A DNA stretch of 64,000 nt from Kitasatospora sp. CB01950 (GCF_001905465.1 NZ_LISX01000006.1:372001-436000), one strand, 5' to 3'. Shown: positions 36,201-44,439, counted from the first letter of the stretch. Notes: generated by a model not told the origin, from the letters alone. A program made the numbers and translations.

Positions 36201-36970
36201 CCCGGCTCGGACACCCCGAGCGAAGCTGCCAAGCGGCGCAGCAGCATCGCCACGTCGGTGCCCTGTGCGCCGTCGAAAGTATGGAACTCGTCGACGACGA
36301 CGTAGCGGACGTCCGCGTCCTCCCACAACGGTGCGTCGTCGCTGCGCTGGAGCAGCAGGTCCAGCATCTTGTAGTTGGTGATCAGGATGTCGGGCGGCGA
36401 GGTCCGCATCGCGGACCGGTTCGTCTCCACCCGCTCGTAGCGGGTCTTGGCGATGTCCCCGATGTAGAGGCCGGCGCTGACCTGCGACAGCGCCTTCTCG
36501 TCCCGCAGGTACGCGTTGAGGCGCAGCGCCTGGTCGGTCGCCAGGGCGTTCATCGGGTACAGCAGCACCGCTTTGACCCCGGCCCGGCCCGCCGCCCGCT
36601 CGCGCCGGCAGTGGTCCAGGACCGGAACGAGGAACGACTCCGTCTTGCCCGAACCGGTGCCCGTGGTGACGAGCGTCGGCTCGGGCGTGCGGCCGTGCGC
36701 CGACGACAGCCGGGCGAACGCCTCGGCCTGGTGCGCGTACGGCGTCCACCCGTCCGAAGGGGCCCACTCCAGCGCGCTTCGCCAGTCCCCATCCGCCTGG
36801 ATGAACGGCGTCCGGATCCGCAGGTAGGGACCGCGGAACATCCCCGCCGTCTCGTCGCCGAGGAAGCTGTGCAGCGCCAGCCGCGCACCCTCGTCGGTGA
36901 GCGCGTACGTGGTCGAGAGGTACTGCAGCAGGCTCTCCTTGAGCGCCCGCGCCTCCAGCGTCGGCCTCAC
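30236..36970 (-). CDS. giant DEAD/H-box helicase with DUF1998 (DruE / DrmA-DrmB-like)
   Basis: A 2244-aa SF2 helicase. Motifs: QAEAF (Q), GTGSGKTES at 104-112 (I), VVDEFHTFDGAQGTD near 223 (II), ATSATLASG (III), LSCTPTLELGIDIGD (V) and YAQRVGRAGRRTGN near 1110 (VI). A ~500-residue insertion with CxxC pairs (CRDCGRSG, CPACGERN) lies between the two lobes. Further Cys clusters (CPQCGY, CTGCGA) precede DUF1998 at ~1660-1720 (DALPGGTGYL, CPCKDEEH, CHRCLHRY). A PD-(D/E)XK-like block follows at ~1820 (TDFTFTR, VKVYLDGRRYH), then another unassigned domain. This is the plan of Druantia DruE and of a fused DISARM DrmA+DrmB. GTG start, AAGGGAG upstream; the stop overlaps the UvrD start. Confidence 0.88.
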   Translation of the reverse strand: MRPTLEARALKESLLQYLSTTYALTDEGARLALHSFLGDETAGMFRGPYLRIRTPFIQADGDWRSALEWAPSDGWTPYAHQAEAFARLSSAHGRTPEPTLVTTGTGSGKTESFLVPVLDHCRRERAAGRAGVKAVLLYPMNALATDQALRLNAYLRDEKALSQVSAGLYIGDIAKTRYERVETNRSAMRTSPPDILITNYKMLDLLLQRSDDAPLWEDADVRYVVVDEFHTFDGAQGTDVAMLLRRLAASLGVSEPGRPLGGICPVATSATLASGTDESGAAELLQVAGEVFGTPFAADAVIGEQRSAAEEFIPSEMIELLPVPTPEKLAAMADPTVGDEALDDLVEAFTGQRGLDPFQLGARLKRHILTQAVMIALGGELKSTEEILAVLWRAGAYSWGQAITQRPEQAAEALARFVALLSIARDPASTPLRPRPLVQIEVHQWARSVSRLLRGVLPWPMAQFQWDAGDAPQTSTSDGARNAPVTTATSGESANLFLPAVYCRDCGRSGWAVFTPESDDLEVEVNPAKIRRASATQDKIRVRNLIAATGEEAKRAAADARIAASARTKGSGHGQLRGAGGDLMVLDGSQHRLRLPNPVGDFDPESGEPRLGAPDSAFVLVNQGTTANTAAKEDWCPACGERNAIRFLGTGQAALAAASITRLFTGGELVEELGERKTLMFNDSVQDAAHRAGFVANRSYTFSLRALLVAHLSESDPTPLNELIAKVIADTTNPRTLAAVVPPDLHDLKGVERLLSGKSRGGDQATWRLIGERLAFQTLMEFGLRARQGRTLELTRTAAAYVRLPDPAAAVALVREAHLETARGEALLPVDDARYLAFLRIFLERLRWRGAIKHRWLEKYLSETGTSRYFIWNRRPAGMPAFPKGVGAPVFLLSGPKDGSEFDIVTGRLAWHERWAGRCLGVPRELSPEFWGRLLPALHDAGLLSVRTAKDGATRIHGLQPGAIDALLLSDADVETAYVRCRVCFWEQTVHPSLLEQWHDAPCPSYRCTSGRLVAGTHAREADVHARDRQFREDYYRRLYHRSGPYQVVTAEHTRMLTRPERETVEEAFRGTGGERAFNDPNVLSCTPTLELGIDIGDLSAVVLASLPRTPANYAQRVGRAGRRTGNAFLLTIPERRRRDLYFLEQPKEMIAGRIVPPGCYLSAVEILRRQYLAHLLDLAARGRLIDDQGQVLPALPRKAKTLFGPEGYLTDLVDLALARGEVLAEAFLALFPTGVSDQAAADLRTYATDRLRGAAEKAEQAWAAREDALRARIGHINEALGELHEADPEEARQKAELEAERRAVGRQLGDLLEDTPAQGALCDLGLLPNYALVDAVTVLEATLYWPEGEDAAGRTRYDSKLRSYDRPQRFAIEELAPGNTFYVNRYRHEITGLDIGTASQPGWQTWRVCPQCGYVRTQDAAEDRSACPRCRTGAIADDGSCLFKVVQPRLVTSRDKRDDARIRDDRDERDPRFYETVHAVDMPEEKLEPGSWRHVSATFGVDFSRAAMVRTINLGPARFDIPAGDDFAGHTVRLNPFHVCTGCGAATADGRPVFDHDTDALSASDARNPALKHHRPWCPVRRGNPRAAEQLPVLLAHELPTEALRVLLPAATVLVEEKIHSFRAALRLGVDRQFGGDPQHLDHTLASMPDAATGERRWFLVLFDALPGGTGYLHRLTDPEIFRATLLKAHQALLECPCKDEEHRKACHRCLHRYTAERHQAKVSRLEALELLESLLFDKDGDDAWQTEEITSTGLIGLDRQVESDLEARFLAALRTWSEHSQDAVLEEDGRASGHLRISASEERLHWRLTAQERLAGSRTDFTFTRIDGPAGSVKVYLDGRRYHASSEHNRLAEDALRRTRLRADGSVVFQLTWDDLDLFEGRSTRAGAVWPPYEWNAQEAAKGAYEQLGGSRPQFSEAVFANPIDTLLAYLRDPSPQLWARRANALVSGLTAHPSTALAGSAAERGQIADTLRTALGHPAGGNPEGARTGLVHVLRSTDLHGLALVLAVRDADQEAPVWTALACLDDEPSALDTEEYKQRWRAWLYWSNLLQFLVHIGGDGVQLTSSQSSGYPLEALAVCGGAGELVTFSAADRPAPEPEPAVADESPLEERIVALLRDRAWDKDFLPHIDPDEEADLLALATRIADRGKKAPTVFGFELGDSGWPADFAWEDSGVKVVVVPGSHGGPDGTDDEAERRDAAYRAAGWTVRTAADWLGHFDSLISLLPDAPTAGAPDAEGSLR

Positions 36971-37020
36971 GGTGTGACGTGCTCCCTTGGTGACCGGTTC
37001 AACGGGTGATCGGCGTGACT

Positions 37021-37035
37021 GTACCGGCGCGGTAC
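37021..37035. promoter_or_regulatory. small palindrome in the only gap of the operon
   Basis: GTACCG-GCG-CGGTAC, a perfect 6+3+6 inverted repeat in the 91-nt gap between the DUF4276 gene and the giant helicase. It could be an internal operator or a weak transcription-attenuating hairpin. Confidence 0.3.
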
Positions 37036-37061
37036 GTCAGCGGTGGCGATGATCTGCATTC

Positions 37062-37706
37062 CTACCAGCCATGCAGGTCCGCCAGGAAGTCCCGGTAGGA
37101 ACGGCTGGTGCCGACCGCCTTTGCGGGCGCGTGACCGTGGTCGACCGCCGCGCGCATCACGGCCGGGCTGTCGCTCTCGCGATAGCGCGGCGTGCCGAGG
37201 CGGCGCTGCAGCTCCTCCTTGGGGTTCCGGACGAGTCCGGTGTCCTTGCCGCGGAGCTGCTGCGGGACCGTCCAGCCGGGATGGACCCGGGGAAAAGCGT
37301 CGGGAAAGAGCAGCAGCCAGCTCTCGGTCTCCCACGCCGCCAGGGCGAGGGCGAGCGGAGCGGGGCATCTGGCGGTCAGTTCGGACCGCAGGCGGGTGCG
37401 GACAGTGTCGTAGTGCCCGTCGTGCACGGCGTCCAGGTCGAGGTGGACCACCAGCCCGTGGAGTTCGCTCTGCTCCTTGGCCGCCACGGCCTTGGCCTTG
37501 CCGACCAGCTTCGTCACCCGGGAGGACAGGTTGGTGCCGGTCGCCTCCTTCAACGCCACCGGGTCGTTGATCGGGACGATCTTCCCGGTGAAGTCGAGGT
37601 GTGCCCGTAGGAGGGAGGTCATCACCTCGCGATCGTTGGAACTCTCCCCCGCCACCACGATCACCCGCTTGGTTCCTCTACCGGCGGCCGCCCGCCCCTT
37701 GCTCAC
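37062..37706 (-). CDS. DUF4276-like protein, probable TOPRIM-type partner of the ATPase
   Basis: A 214-aa protein. The order of elements (VIVVAGESSNDREVM, then LVVHLDLDAVHDGHYD, then LALAAWETESWLLL with PDAFPRV) fits DUF4276/DUF3226 proteins, where a first Glu and a later D-x-D form a TOPRIM-like metal site. The usual EGxTE is degenerate here (GESS), but E and DLD remain. Such proteins follow AAA_21/OLD-like ATPases, as AriB follows AriA in PARIS. It is thus a candidate nuclease or effector. The start is GTG at 37706 because it overlaps the ATPase stop as GTGA; the longer frame from 37736 is not needed. Confidence 0.75.
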   Translation of the reverse strand: MSKGRAAAGRGTKRVIVVAGESSNDREVMTSLLRAHLDFTGKIVPINDPVALKEATGTNLSSRVTKLVGKAKAVAAKEQSELHGLVVHLDLDAVHDGHYDTVRTRLRSELTARCPAPLALALAAWETESWLLLFPDAFPRVHPGWTVPQQLRGKDTGLVRNPKEELQRRLGTPRYRESDSPAVMRAAVDHGHAPAKAVGTSRSYRDFLADLHGW

Positions 37707-39001
37707 AGACCGCCCCCCAGTGCCCCGGAGAACCACAATTCACCCAGCGGCAGCCCCTCGCTGGCCGCCCGGATCTCCCGCACCTGCCCGGTCGTCAGGG
37801 AGGGAATCAGCGAGGCACCATTCTCACTGCGCTCGCAGACCACGAACTCCTCCGGCTGCAGCCGGTCCACCAGCGCCGGCGAATGGGTCGTGACGATGAA
37901 CTGGCTCCGCTCGCTCGCCTCCCGGAGACGCTCCACCAGTAGTTCGAGGGCCTGGGGATGGAGACCGTGGTCGAGCTCCTCGATGCAGGTGAGGGCGGGC
38001 GGCGCCGGGTCGTACAGCATGGCGAGCAGACTCAGTATCCGGACGGTGCCGAATGAGGCGTCCGCGAGAGGCGTCGGACGCCGCAGACCCCGCTCGATGA
38101 GCTGAACCTCGATCAGCTCGGCCGCCCCGCCGATCGCGGCGAAGTCGATCGCCTCAAGGTTGGGCAGCACTGTTCGGGCGTCTTCCAGCAACCGCGACCA
38201 GGTGTCCTCGTCCTGCGCCAACTGGCTGAGGAAGAGCGCGAGGTTACCGGCGTCATCCGCCAACCGGGCCCGAGGGCCGTACAGCATGCCGTGGATCGGC
38301 AGTTGGCGGCTCCCCCTGGCAGGAGTACGCCCCCGGCGTTGCAGCAACGGCAGCACCCGGGCCGGTTCCCGGGCCGCAGCGACGCTGACGTCAAACACCC
38401 GGAACGAGGAGAGCCGTTCGGCCAGCGTGGCCACCTCCTCGCCCCCCTCGGACGGCGCCAGCCGCGGCAGCGTGGACAAACCGCTGCTGAGCTTGCGGAT
38501 ACCGAGGCTGCGCTCGCCGGAGTCTTCCAAGTCTGCCGGGGACGGGTCCGCCAGGGTGTCGGTGACCAGCGCTTCTTCACCGGTAACCGTGATCCGCCGC
38601 CCACGCCCCTTGGTGCGCTTGAACGTGAACGATTCGCTGCGGGAGAGCGTGAACCCGTCGAGGGCACGCTTGTCGGCCCGCCGGTTGAGCGTCAGCTCGT
38701 ACTCGTCCGGCGCCGCGACGGAGGCGTGCGACGTCCACCGCGCCTGGAGCCCGATCTTCATCGCTGTCGGCGTCCGGCTGCCACCCCAGAACGCGATCTC
38801 GTCGAACCCGCCGCGCGACTCCAGCGCCGGGTCCAGGTCGGTGTTGATGATGTCCGAGAGGAACCGGAACACCTGGAGCACGTTCGACTTGCCGACCCCG
38901 TTCGGACCGACCAGCACGGTGAGCGCGCCCAGGGGGAGGGAGATCTTCCGCAGGCTGCGGAAGTTCTCCACATCGAGGCGGAGCAGCCGACGGTCCGTCA
39001 T
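37703..39001 (-). CDS. AAA_21/RecF-OLD-like ATPase
   Basis: A 432-aa ABC-type ATPase of the RecF/SMC/OLD class. LDVENFRSL leads to Walker A GPNGVGKSN (32-40). The Q-loop region and a ~200-residue insertion without coiled coil or zinc hook follow. Near residue 310 is a SFGTVR-type signature, at ~340 the Walker B CIEELDHGLHPQ, and then the switch histidine in IVTTHSPALVDRL. It should dimerise on ATP and sense DNA or phage products, and act through the DUF4276 protein encoded right after it (GTGA overlap). The ATG at 39001 overlaps the methylase stop (ATGA) and has AGGAGG upstream; the longer frame to 39073 is a shadow. Confidence 0.87.
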   Translation of the reverse strand: MTDRRLLRLDVENFRSLRKISLPLGALTVLVGPNGVGKSNVLQVFRFLSDIINTDLDPALESRGGFDEIAFWGGSRTPTAMKIGLQARWTSHASVAAPDEYELTLNRRADKRALDGFTLSRSESFTFKRTKGRGRRITVTGEEALVTDTLADPSPADLEDSGERSLGIRKLSSGLSTLPRLAPSEGGEEVATLAERLSSFRVFDVSVAAAREPARVLPLLQRRGRTPARGSRQLPIHGMLYGPRARLADDAGNLALFLSQLAQDEDTWSRLLEDARTVLPNLEAIDFAAIGGAAELIEVQLIERGLRRPTPLADASFGTVRILSLLAMLYDPAPPALTCIEELDHGLHPQALELLVERLREASERSQFIVTTHSPALVDRLQPEEFVVCERSENGASLIPSLTTGQVREIRAASEGLPLGELWFSGALGGGL

Positions 39002-42000
39002 GACGCCTCCTGGCCTTCGTTGCGTGCAGCAGAACCAGCTGTGCGCGGATCCTCCTGTTTCACCGGGTCCCACTCCCCGCGAGCGACGGCAGCATCCAGC
39101 CGCGCCTGGAACACGGCGTGCGCCTCACGCATCTCCCGCTCGCGGTCCGCCTTGTAGAAGGGAGCCCTGTAGCCGTCCGGCACCGGGGCGTTATCGGGAT
39201 CGGCCAGGTGAGCCGTGAGCTGCGCGAAGCTCTCCTTGCCCTGGTACTGCCCGATCGTACGGGCGTTGCCGGCCAGCTTCCGGCCCTCCACATCGAACCA
39301 GGTGACGGCCTCGTACTTCTGCAGCACGGGGAAGCGCCCCCGATACGCGGCGATCAGCGCGTCCGCGTCCATGCCGAGCCAGACCGCGACCAGCGCGTCG
39401 ATCTCCACCAGTGCGGAACGGCGGGCCCGTTCGGTACGCAGCGGAGTGTCGGACTGCCACTGCGGGGTCACTTCGTGCAACGGCTGGAGCTCCGGCCAGT
39501 CACACGCCCACGGCTCGTACCCCGGCCAGGTGCGGTCGTACAGCTCGGCCCATAGGTCGGAGTAGGCGCGGGTGAGGCAGTTCAGGCGCAGGGTGCGAAG
39601 TAGGAGCGCGGAGGCGAGGGGGTGGCCGGGGGCAGGGGCTGGCATGGCCTTGGGCCCCTTCACCACGAGGTCGCTACGACCAGTAGCTCTCAGAAGGTAG
39701 TCCAATGGCAGAGAGGCCCAAAACCCGGCTGCCAACGCAGTTAGGCGGTCGTCCGGCATGGCGAGACTATGCACTGCATGAATGTGCGCAGACCCTGGCG
39801 GCACCAGGGCCGCGTACAAAGCGCGCTCGGTATTCGGAGCGATCTGTCGACGCCAGGCCAACCGGTTGAAGATAGTGAACCGGCGACGCGCGCGACCGAT
39901 GAGGAAAATATCAATTTGCTCCGCGGTGACCCGCTCCGGAGAAGCGCCTGTCTGCGCGCTGACCGCATTCTTGGCGGCGTCGCGAGCATCGGCACTCGCA
40001 CGGAGTCGCGCAAGCACGCGGTGATCGATCCAGCGGTCTTGCGCCGTGAGGTACTCGCCAGTCTTACCTCTCATCCTCACGTAGGCGGTATCCGGAACGA
40101 ATTCATCGGCAAGGGCAACCAGGTCCGCACCAAAGGCGTCGTTACTGTTCGCGTCATGCCGCTTGAACACCGGGGTGGCTACGCTGAACTGGGCACCTTT
40201 CAAGATTACTTGCCGCCAGCGGTCCGGATGAAATGATGCTTCCTCCGGCCCGGCTGGGCGGTTGTAATCAATAAGGCCGATCTCCCTTGCGCTGCTCTCG
40301 TGGTAGCCGGCAGAGATCTGTGGCCCAAACGTTCCCAGTCTCAGCGGATAACCAGCCAGCGCCTCAATGGCTGCTGCCTCCGCCGTACTAACTGGGAACA
40401 GTAGCTTTCCCTGTTCCACCGGCTGCCCCTGTTCGTCCAGCAGCTGTTGCCACATCGCAAGTTGGTCGTAATTCACTCGCACAACCCGAGCCAGGTGCGG
40501 CCTCTCATCGAACTCGCCATTGCGATAGCGGACGCCAGGCGCGTCTCCAGTGCCGTCATGCTTGGCCGACAGTCGTAGCGCATCGACCGACACCAACCAT
40601 GACAGATGGTCGAAATCAATCCCGCCAGGGGCACCGTACACATGCACACCGAAATGAGAGGTGTCCCCCACAGGCCGCGGGAAGAACCGCTGTCCGGAAT
40701 TAACGAAGTCTCCGTGCACCCGCAGCCGCCGGTACGCAGCCTCCCGCAACACCCCTTCCTTCTCTCCGGTGAAGTGCGTGTCCGGGTGCACCATCCCTGC
40801 CGTACCCGCCACCGAGGAGTGCGCCCACACCTGGTGCATGAACGCCCGGTACAGGTCCGGCTGTGTGCCCGTCAGCAGCGGGTAGAACTGCTCCGAGCCG
40901 AAAAGCGCCACCTGCGCGCTGAGCGAAATCAGTTCGTCCAGCACCCAGCTCCGCGCCGCCGGGGTCCTGAGCAGGTCGTCCTTGCGCCGCTGCTTCTCCG
41001 CCGTCGACGCCTTCTCCGTCAGCTTGAACCAAGGCTCGTGCTCCGCCAGCACCCCGGCCTCGTCCCAGCGCGGCCGCACCCACGGCGGGTTGCCCACCTG
41101 AAGATCGAAGCCGCCGCCCTGAGCGAAGACCAGCGCGAAGTCCAACTCCCAGTGCAGAAAGCCTTGTTCCTCGGCGATTCGCTGCACCGTGGCCAACCAG
41201 GGAAAGCGTTCCTCAAGCTTCCAGACCGAGTCCATGCCCATGAACGCGGGCAGGCCGTCCTCGAAGGTCGAGACGTCCTCCAGGTCCCGAAGGTCGCCGA
41301 TCAGCGAGTCGGTCGGCGCGTCGTAGGTGCCGAGCAGGGCTTCCGCAAAGTCCAGCCAGTCGGCGAAGTCGGCCAGCGCGATGGTGTTCCGCCGCCTCGG
41401 CGCCGGGCGCCGCCCGCGTCGGACACCGGGTGCCGAGCTACCGCCCGTCGACACGGGCGCACTGTCGGCAAGCCCCGCGAACAGGCTCTCCTGCTCCGCC
41501 CCGGCGGCGAACAGCGAGGTCTGCTCAGCGACCACCCAGCCCGCCTCGACCACCGGCTCGCCGACCTGCGGCAGGACGGCGAGGACCGACTCGACGGCAC
41601 TCACTCCCCCGCCAGTCTCCTCCACGTACACGGCCGCGCTGCCATCGAGCAGTTCCGCCTGGTCGACCGGCCAGAACCACAGCGCGCACCAGGCGTCCAT
41701 CATGGTCTTGAGCCGCCAGTACGGGGTGCCGGGCGAGTCGAACAGGTCCTTGTAGACCTTCTCCTTCGACACCGCGCCCTCGGGCCGCCGCAGGAACGCG
41801 TACTCCTCCGCGTCCTCGCCGGGTGTCGCCTCGGCTCCCCACACCGTCACCCGTCGGGAGATCTCGCTCTCGGAGATCTCCATCCGCCGCACCACCAGCT
41901 CCCACAGGAACTCGGCCCGACGCGCCACGGCCTGGAGCCGGGCCAGCTGGGACAGCTTCTGTCCCCGCGCAGCCTTCACCGCGGGCGGCTTGAGGATGCC

Positions 42001-44439
42001 CTTCTTCCAGGCCGCGAGCCGCCGTGCCTGCTCGGGGGCGAGCGCCTTCGCCTCCTTCTCGCTGGCGACCGCGGCCCAGCCGACGGCCGGCAGCAGGAAC
42101 TGGTGCACCGCGCCGTCCGGCAGTTCCTGCCGCTCACCGTCCCCGCCGTGGAACGGCAGCGGGGTCGGCCCGAGCGCGCCCTTGGACTTGAGCCAGAGCT
42201 TCTCCTTGCCGCCCACCACGTCCCCGTCGAAGACCGCACGGCGGCCGCCGATCAGCGAGTTGCCCCGCCGCAGGTGCAGGCCGAACCACGGCGCGCGCAT
42301 GCCGGGGTGCATGGTGTTGAGCCACAGCGACACCTCGGCCAGCTCGACACCCGTGGCGTTGAGGTCGACACCGTACGCGTTGTGCAGCGCAATGTACGCC
42401 TTGGCCTTCTGCTCCTCCGCGAGCGCCTGGCTGGTCGGAATGGTGGTACCGAGCTCCTCCTGCCTGCGGCGCAGGTACTCCTTGGCGACCTGGTTGATCG
42501 CCTCGTTGAGGAAGGCCCCGGAGCCGAGCGCGGGCTCGCAGATCCGGTACTTGAGCAGTTCGGAGGCCCGCGTGCGGACGACGTTCCCGTCCGCGTCCTT
42601 CTCCTGGTCGAGCCGGTGCTTGAGGGTCAGCTCGACGGTGACCTTGGTCAACGATTCGGGGGTGTAGTACGAGGCGGAGGTCTGCCGGTCCCGCCCCGCG
42701 AGGCGGTAGACGAACGAGCCCCGCGCGTACTTCTTCCGCCCGCGCAGGCCCTTCTTGGCGTCGCGCTCGTCGTACTGGACGAACACCTCGTCGGGGTAGT
42801 CACCCTGCCGACTCGCCGGGATCATCCAGGAGCCGTCCTTGGCATCACCGCCCTTGGCGACCTCGTACAGCTCCTCCTCGGCGATGAAGCCGGTGTAGGA
42901 CATCAGCCCCTCGTACACCGCACCGAGCTGGTTGATGCCCAGGTTGCGGTACGAGATGAAGCCGCCGCGCTCGCCCTTCCTCGCGTCCTTCATGGTCAGC
43001 AGCCGCAGCACCTCGTGCAGGGCGGCGTTGCGCAGCCGCAGGTCGAGCCAGGCCGGGTTGTCGTCGTCCGCGCGCGGGTCGAAGGTGTAGAGGCCGATCA
43101 GCTTCACGGACTTCGGCTCGAACAGTTCGCTGCGCAGCGGCTCGAAGCGCAGGCCGCGGTCCTCGCTGCGCCGCTTCTGCTTGGCCTTCCTGGTGTCCTC
43201 GTCGTCGCCGGGGAGTTCGTCGTCCGGCTCACTGCCGTACTCGCGATGGCCGTGGTTGACCTTGTTGAACAGGACGTCCAGCGACTGGTGCAGGTGGAAG
43301 CCGTCACGGGCGGCCGGATCGACCAACTGCTCGTCCCGGGCGACGAGTTCGCGCAGCCGGGCCATCGAGTACCCGGCCTCGTAGCTGCCGTCGTCGGCGG
43401 GCAGGATGCCCAGCTCGGGACGGGCCTCGGCGTAGAGCAGGAACAGTATCCGGTACAGGTAGCGCAGTGACTCGCGGGTGAGCCGCCTGGCGAACGGGGT
43501 CCTGCCGTCGTCGATGTCGCCGGGCTCCAGACCCTCCGCAGCGAGCCGGTGCAGAACTTCCTGGGCGATGATCTCGACCGAGCGCTGCAGCCCGCTGCGC
43601 AGCTCACCGCTGACACCGACGGCGTTGGTGCTGGAGGCCTTGAGCAGAGTGTCGAGGAGGGGCTCGGAACCGTTGTCGCCGGGGCGGAGCATCTCCTGCC
43701 CGAACAGCGCGGCGATGGTGGCGAGTTCGCCGCCCTGTCGGCGGTCGTTGCGTTCCAGGGCGGCGTCGAGGTTGACCGCGAGGTAGCGGCCTTCGCCCCA
43801 GCTGTTGCGGTCGGCCAGCACCAGTACGCCGCCGATGAGCAGCAGGACGAAGCGCGGTGGGGTTCCGTCCGCTCCTCCCAGGGTGCCGGCGAACAGCCAG
43901 GAAGCCAGTGCGGCACCGTCATTGTAGTTCTCGGCGGCGCTGACCCGCAGCGGGTGAAGCAGGCGGCCGGAGCCGGTGGGGTCGAGGGCGGCGTCGTTGT
44001 CGGTGGCCCACCCGCAGTCCACCGCCACGATGCCGTGGCCGTGGTAGGCGACCTGCACGGTGTGATCGCGGCCGGCGCGGTGCACGGTCAGTTCGGCCGG
44101 GCCACCGTCGTCGTACCCGAGGGCGTGCAGTACCTGCTGGTGCCATTCGCCGAGCTGCTTCGTCCACTCCGGGTTGCCGTGGCCGCGGCGGGAGTACTCG
44201 TCCTCGGCGTCGGCCCGGGCGGCCTCGGCGAAGAAGCCGCGCAGCTCCTCACCGAAGTACGGGGTGCGCAGGCCCCGCACCCGTTCGCGCGCCGTGGTCC
44301 GCCGGTCGTGCTCGTCGCCCTCGCGCAGCGTCCAGGTGTCCAGCAACTGCTTCTTCAGGTCGGCGGCGAGCTGCTCGGCGAAGTAGTGCGCCGCGAAGTA
44401 CTCACCGCGGTTGCTGAAGGAGTCGTAGTCGGTGCTCAT
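38998..44439 (-). CDS. Eco57I-type adenine-specific DNA methylase (DrmMI/PglX-like)
   Basis: A 1813-aa protein. Residues ~1-560 are an uncharacterised N-terminal region with EFG-type aromatic patches. The SAM-binding motif I is EPALGSGAF (from residue 635), followed by YGVDLNATGVELAEVSLWL. The catalytic motif IV is NPPW at 1117-1120, typical of N6-adenine methylases of the Eco57I class. The C-terminal ~600 residues should hold the target-recognition domain and have clearly lower GC in places. It probably marks host DNA so that the operon's helicases act only on foreign DNA. The ATG overlaps the SNF2 gene stop (TGATG). The size exceeds that of usual PglX (~1200 aa). Confidence 0.87.
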   Translation of the reverse strand: MSTDYDSFSNRGEYFAAHYFAEQLAADLKKQLLDTWTLREGDEHDRRTTARERVRGLRTPYFGEELRGFFAEAARADAEDEYSRRGHGNPEWTKQLGEWHQQVLHALGYDDGGPAELTVHRAGRDHTVQVAYHGHGIVAVDCGWATDNDAALDPTGSGRLLHPLRVSAAENYNDGAALASWLFAGTLGGADGTPPRFVLLLIGGVLVLADRNSWGEGRYLAVNLDAALERNDRRQGGELATIAALFGQEMLRPGDNGSEPLLDTLLKASSTNAVGVSGELRSGLQRSVEIIAQEVLHRLAAEGLEPGDIDDGRTPFARRLTRESLRYLYRILFLLYAEARPELGILPADDGSYEAGYSMARLRELVARDEQLVDPAARDGFHLHQSLDVLFNKVNHGHREYGSEPDDELPGDDEDTRKAKQKRRSEDRGLRFEPLRSELFEPKSVKLIGLYTFDPRADDDNPAWLDLRLRNAALHEVLRLLTMKDARKGERGGFISYRNLGINQLGAVYEGLMSYTGFIAEEELYEVAKGGDAKDGSWMIPASRQGDYPDEVFVQYDERDAKKGLRGRKKYARGSFVYRLAGRDRQTSASYYTPESLTKVTVELTLKHRLDQEKDADGNVVRTRASELLKYRICEPALGSGAFLNEAINQVAKEYLRRRQEELGTTIPTSQALAEEQKAKAYIALHNAYGVDLNATGVELAEVSLWLNTMHPGMRAPWFGLHLRRGNSLIGGRRAVFDGDVVGGKEKLWLKSKGALGPTPLPFHGGDGERQELPDGAVHQFLLPAVGWAAVASEKEAKALAPEQARRLAAWKKGILKPPAVKAARGQKLSQLARLQAVARRAEFLWELVVRRMEISESEISRRVTVWGAEATPGEDAEEYAFLRRPEGAVSKEKVYKDLFDSPGTPYWRLKTMMDAWCALWFWPVDQAELLDGSAAVYVEETGGGVSAVESVLAVLPQVGEPVVEAGWVVAEQTSLFAAGAEQESLFAGLADSAPVSTGGSSAPGVRRGRRPAPRRRNTIALADFADWLDFAEALLGTYDAPTDSLIGDLRDLEDVSTFEDGLPAFMGMDSVWKLEERFPWLATVQRIAEEQGFLHWELDFALVFAQGGGFDLQVGNPPWVRPRWDEAGVLAEHEPWFKLTEKASTAEKQRRKDDLLRTPAARSWVLDELISLSAQVALFGSEQFYPLLTGTQPDLYRAFMHQVWAHSSVAGTAGMVHPDTHFTGEKEGVLREAAYRRLRVHGDFVNSGQRFFPRPVGDTSHFGVHVYGAPGGIDFDHLSWLVSVDALRLSAKHDGTGDAPGVRYRNGEFDERPHLARVVRVNYDQLAMWQQLLDEQGQPVEQGKLLFPVSTAEAAAIEALAGYPLRLGTFGPQISAGYHESSAREIGLIDYNRPAGPEEASFHPDRWRQVILKGAQFSVATPVFKRHDANSNDAFGADLVALADEFVPDTAYVRMRGKTGEYLTAQDRWIDHRVLARLRASADARDAAKNAVSAQTGASPERVTAEQIDIFLIGRARRRFTIFNRLAWRRQIAPNTERALYAALVPPGSAHIHAVHSLAMPDDRLTALAAGFWASLPLDYLLRATGRSDLVVKGPKAMPAPAPGHPLASALLLRTLRLNCLTRAYSDLWAELYDRTWPGYEPWACDWPELQPLHEVTPQWQSDTPLRTERARRSALVEIDALVAVWLGMDADALIAAYRGRFPVLQKYEAVTWFDVEGRKLAGNARTIGQYQGKESFAQLTAHLADPDNAPVPDGYRAPFYKADREREMREAHAVFQARLDAAVARGEWDPVKQEDPRTAGSAARNEGQEAS

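Noticed and set aside
37062..37706. DUF4276 protein as a DrmC-like phospholipase D nuclease
   Set aside because: No HxKxxxxD motif is present. The E and DLD pattern fits a TOPRIM-like protein better.
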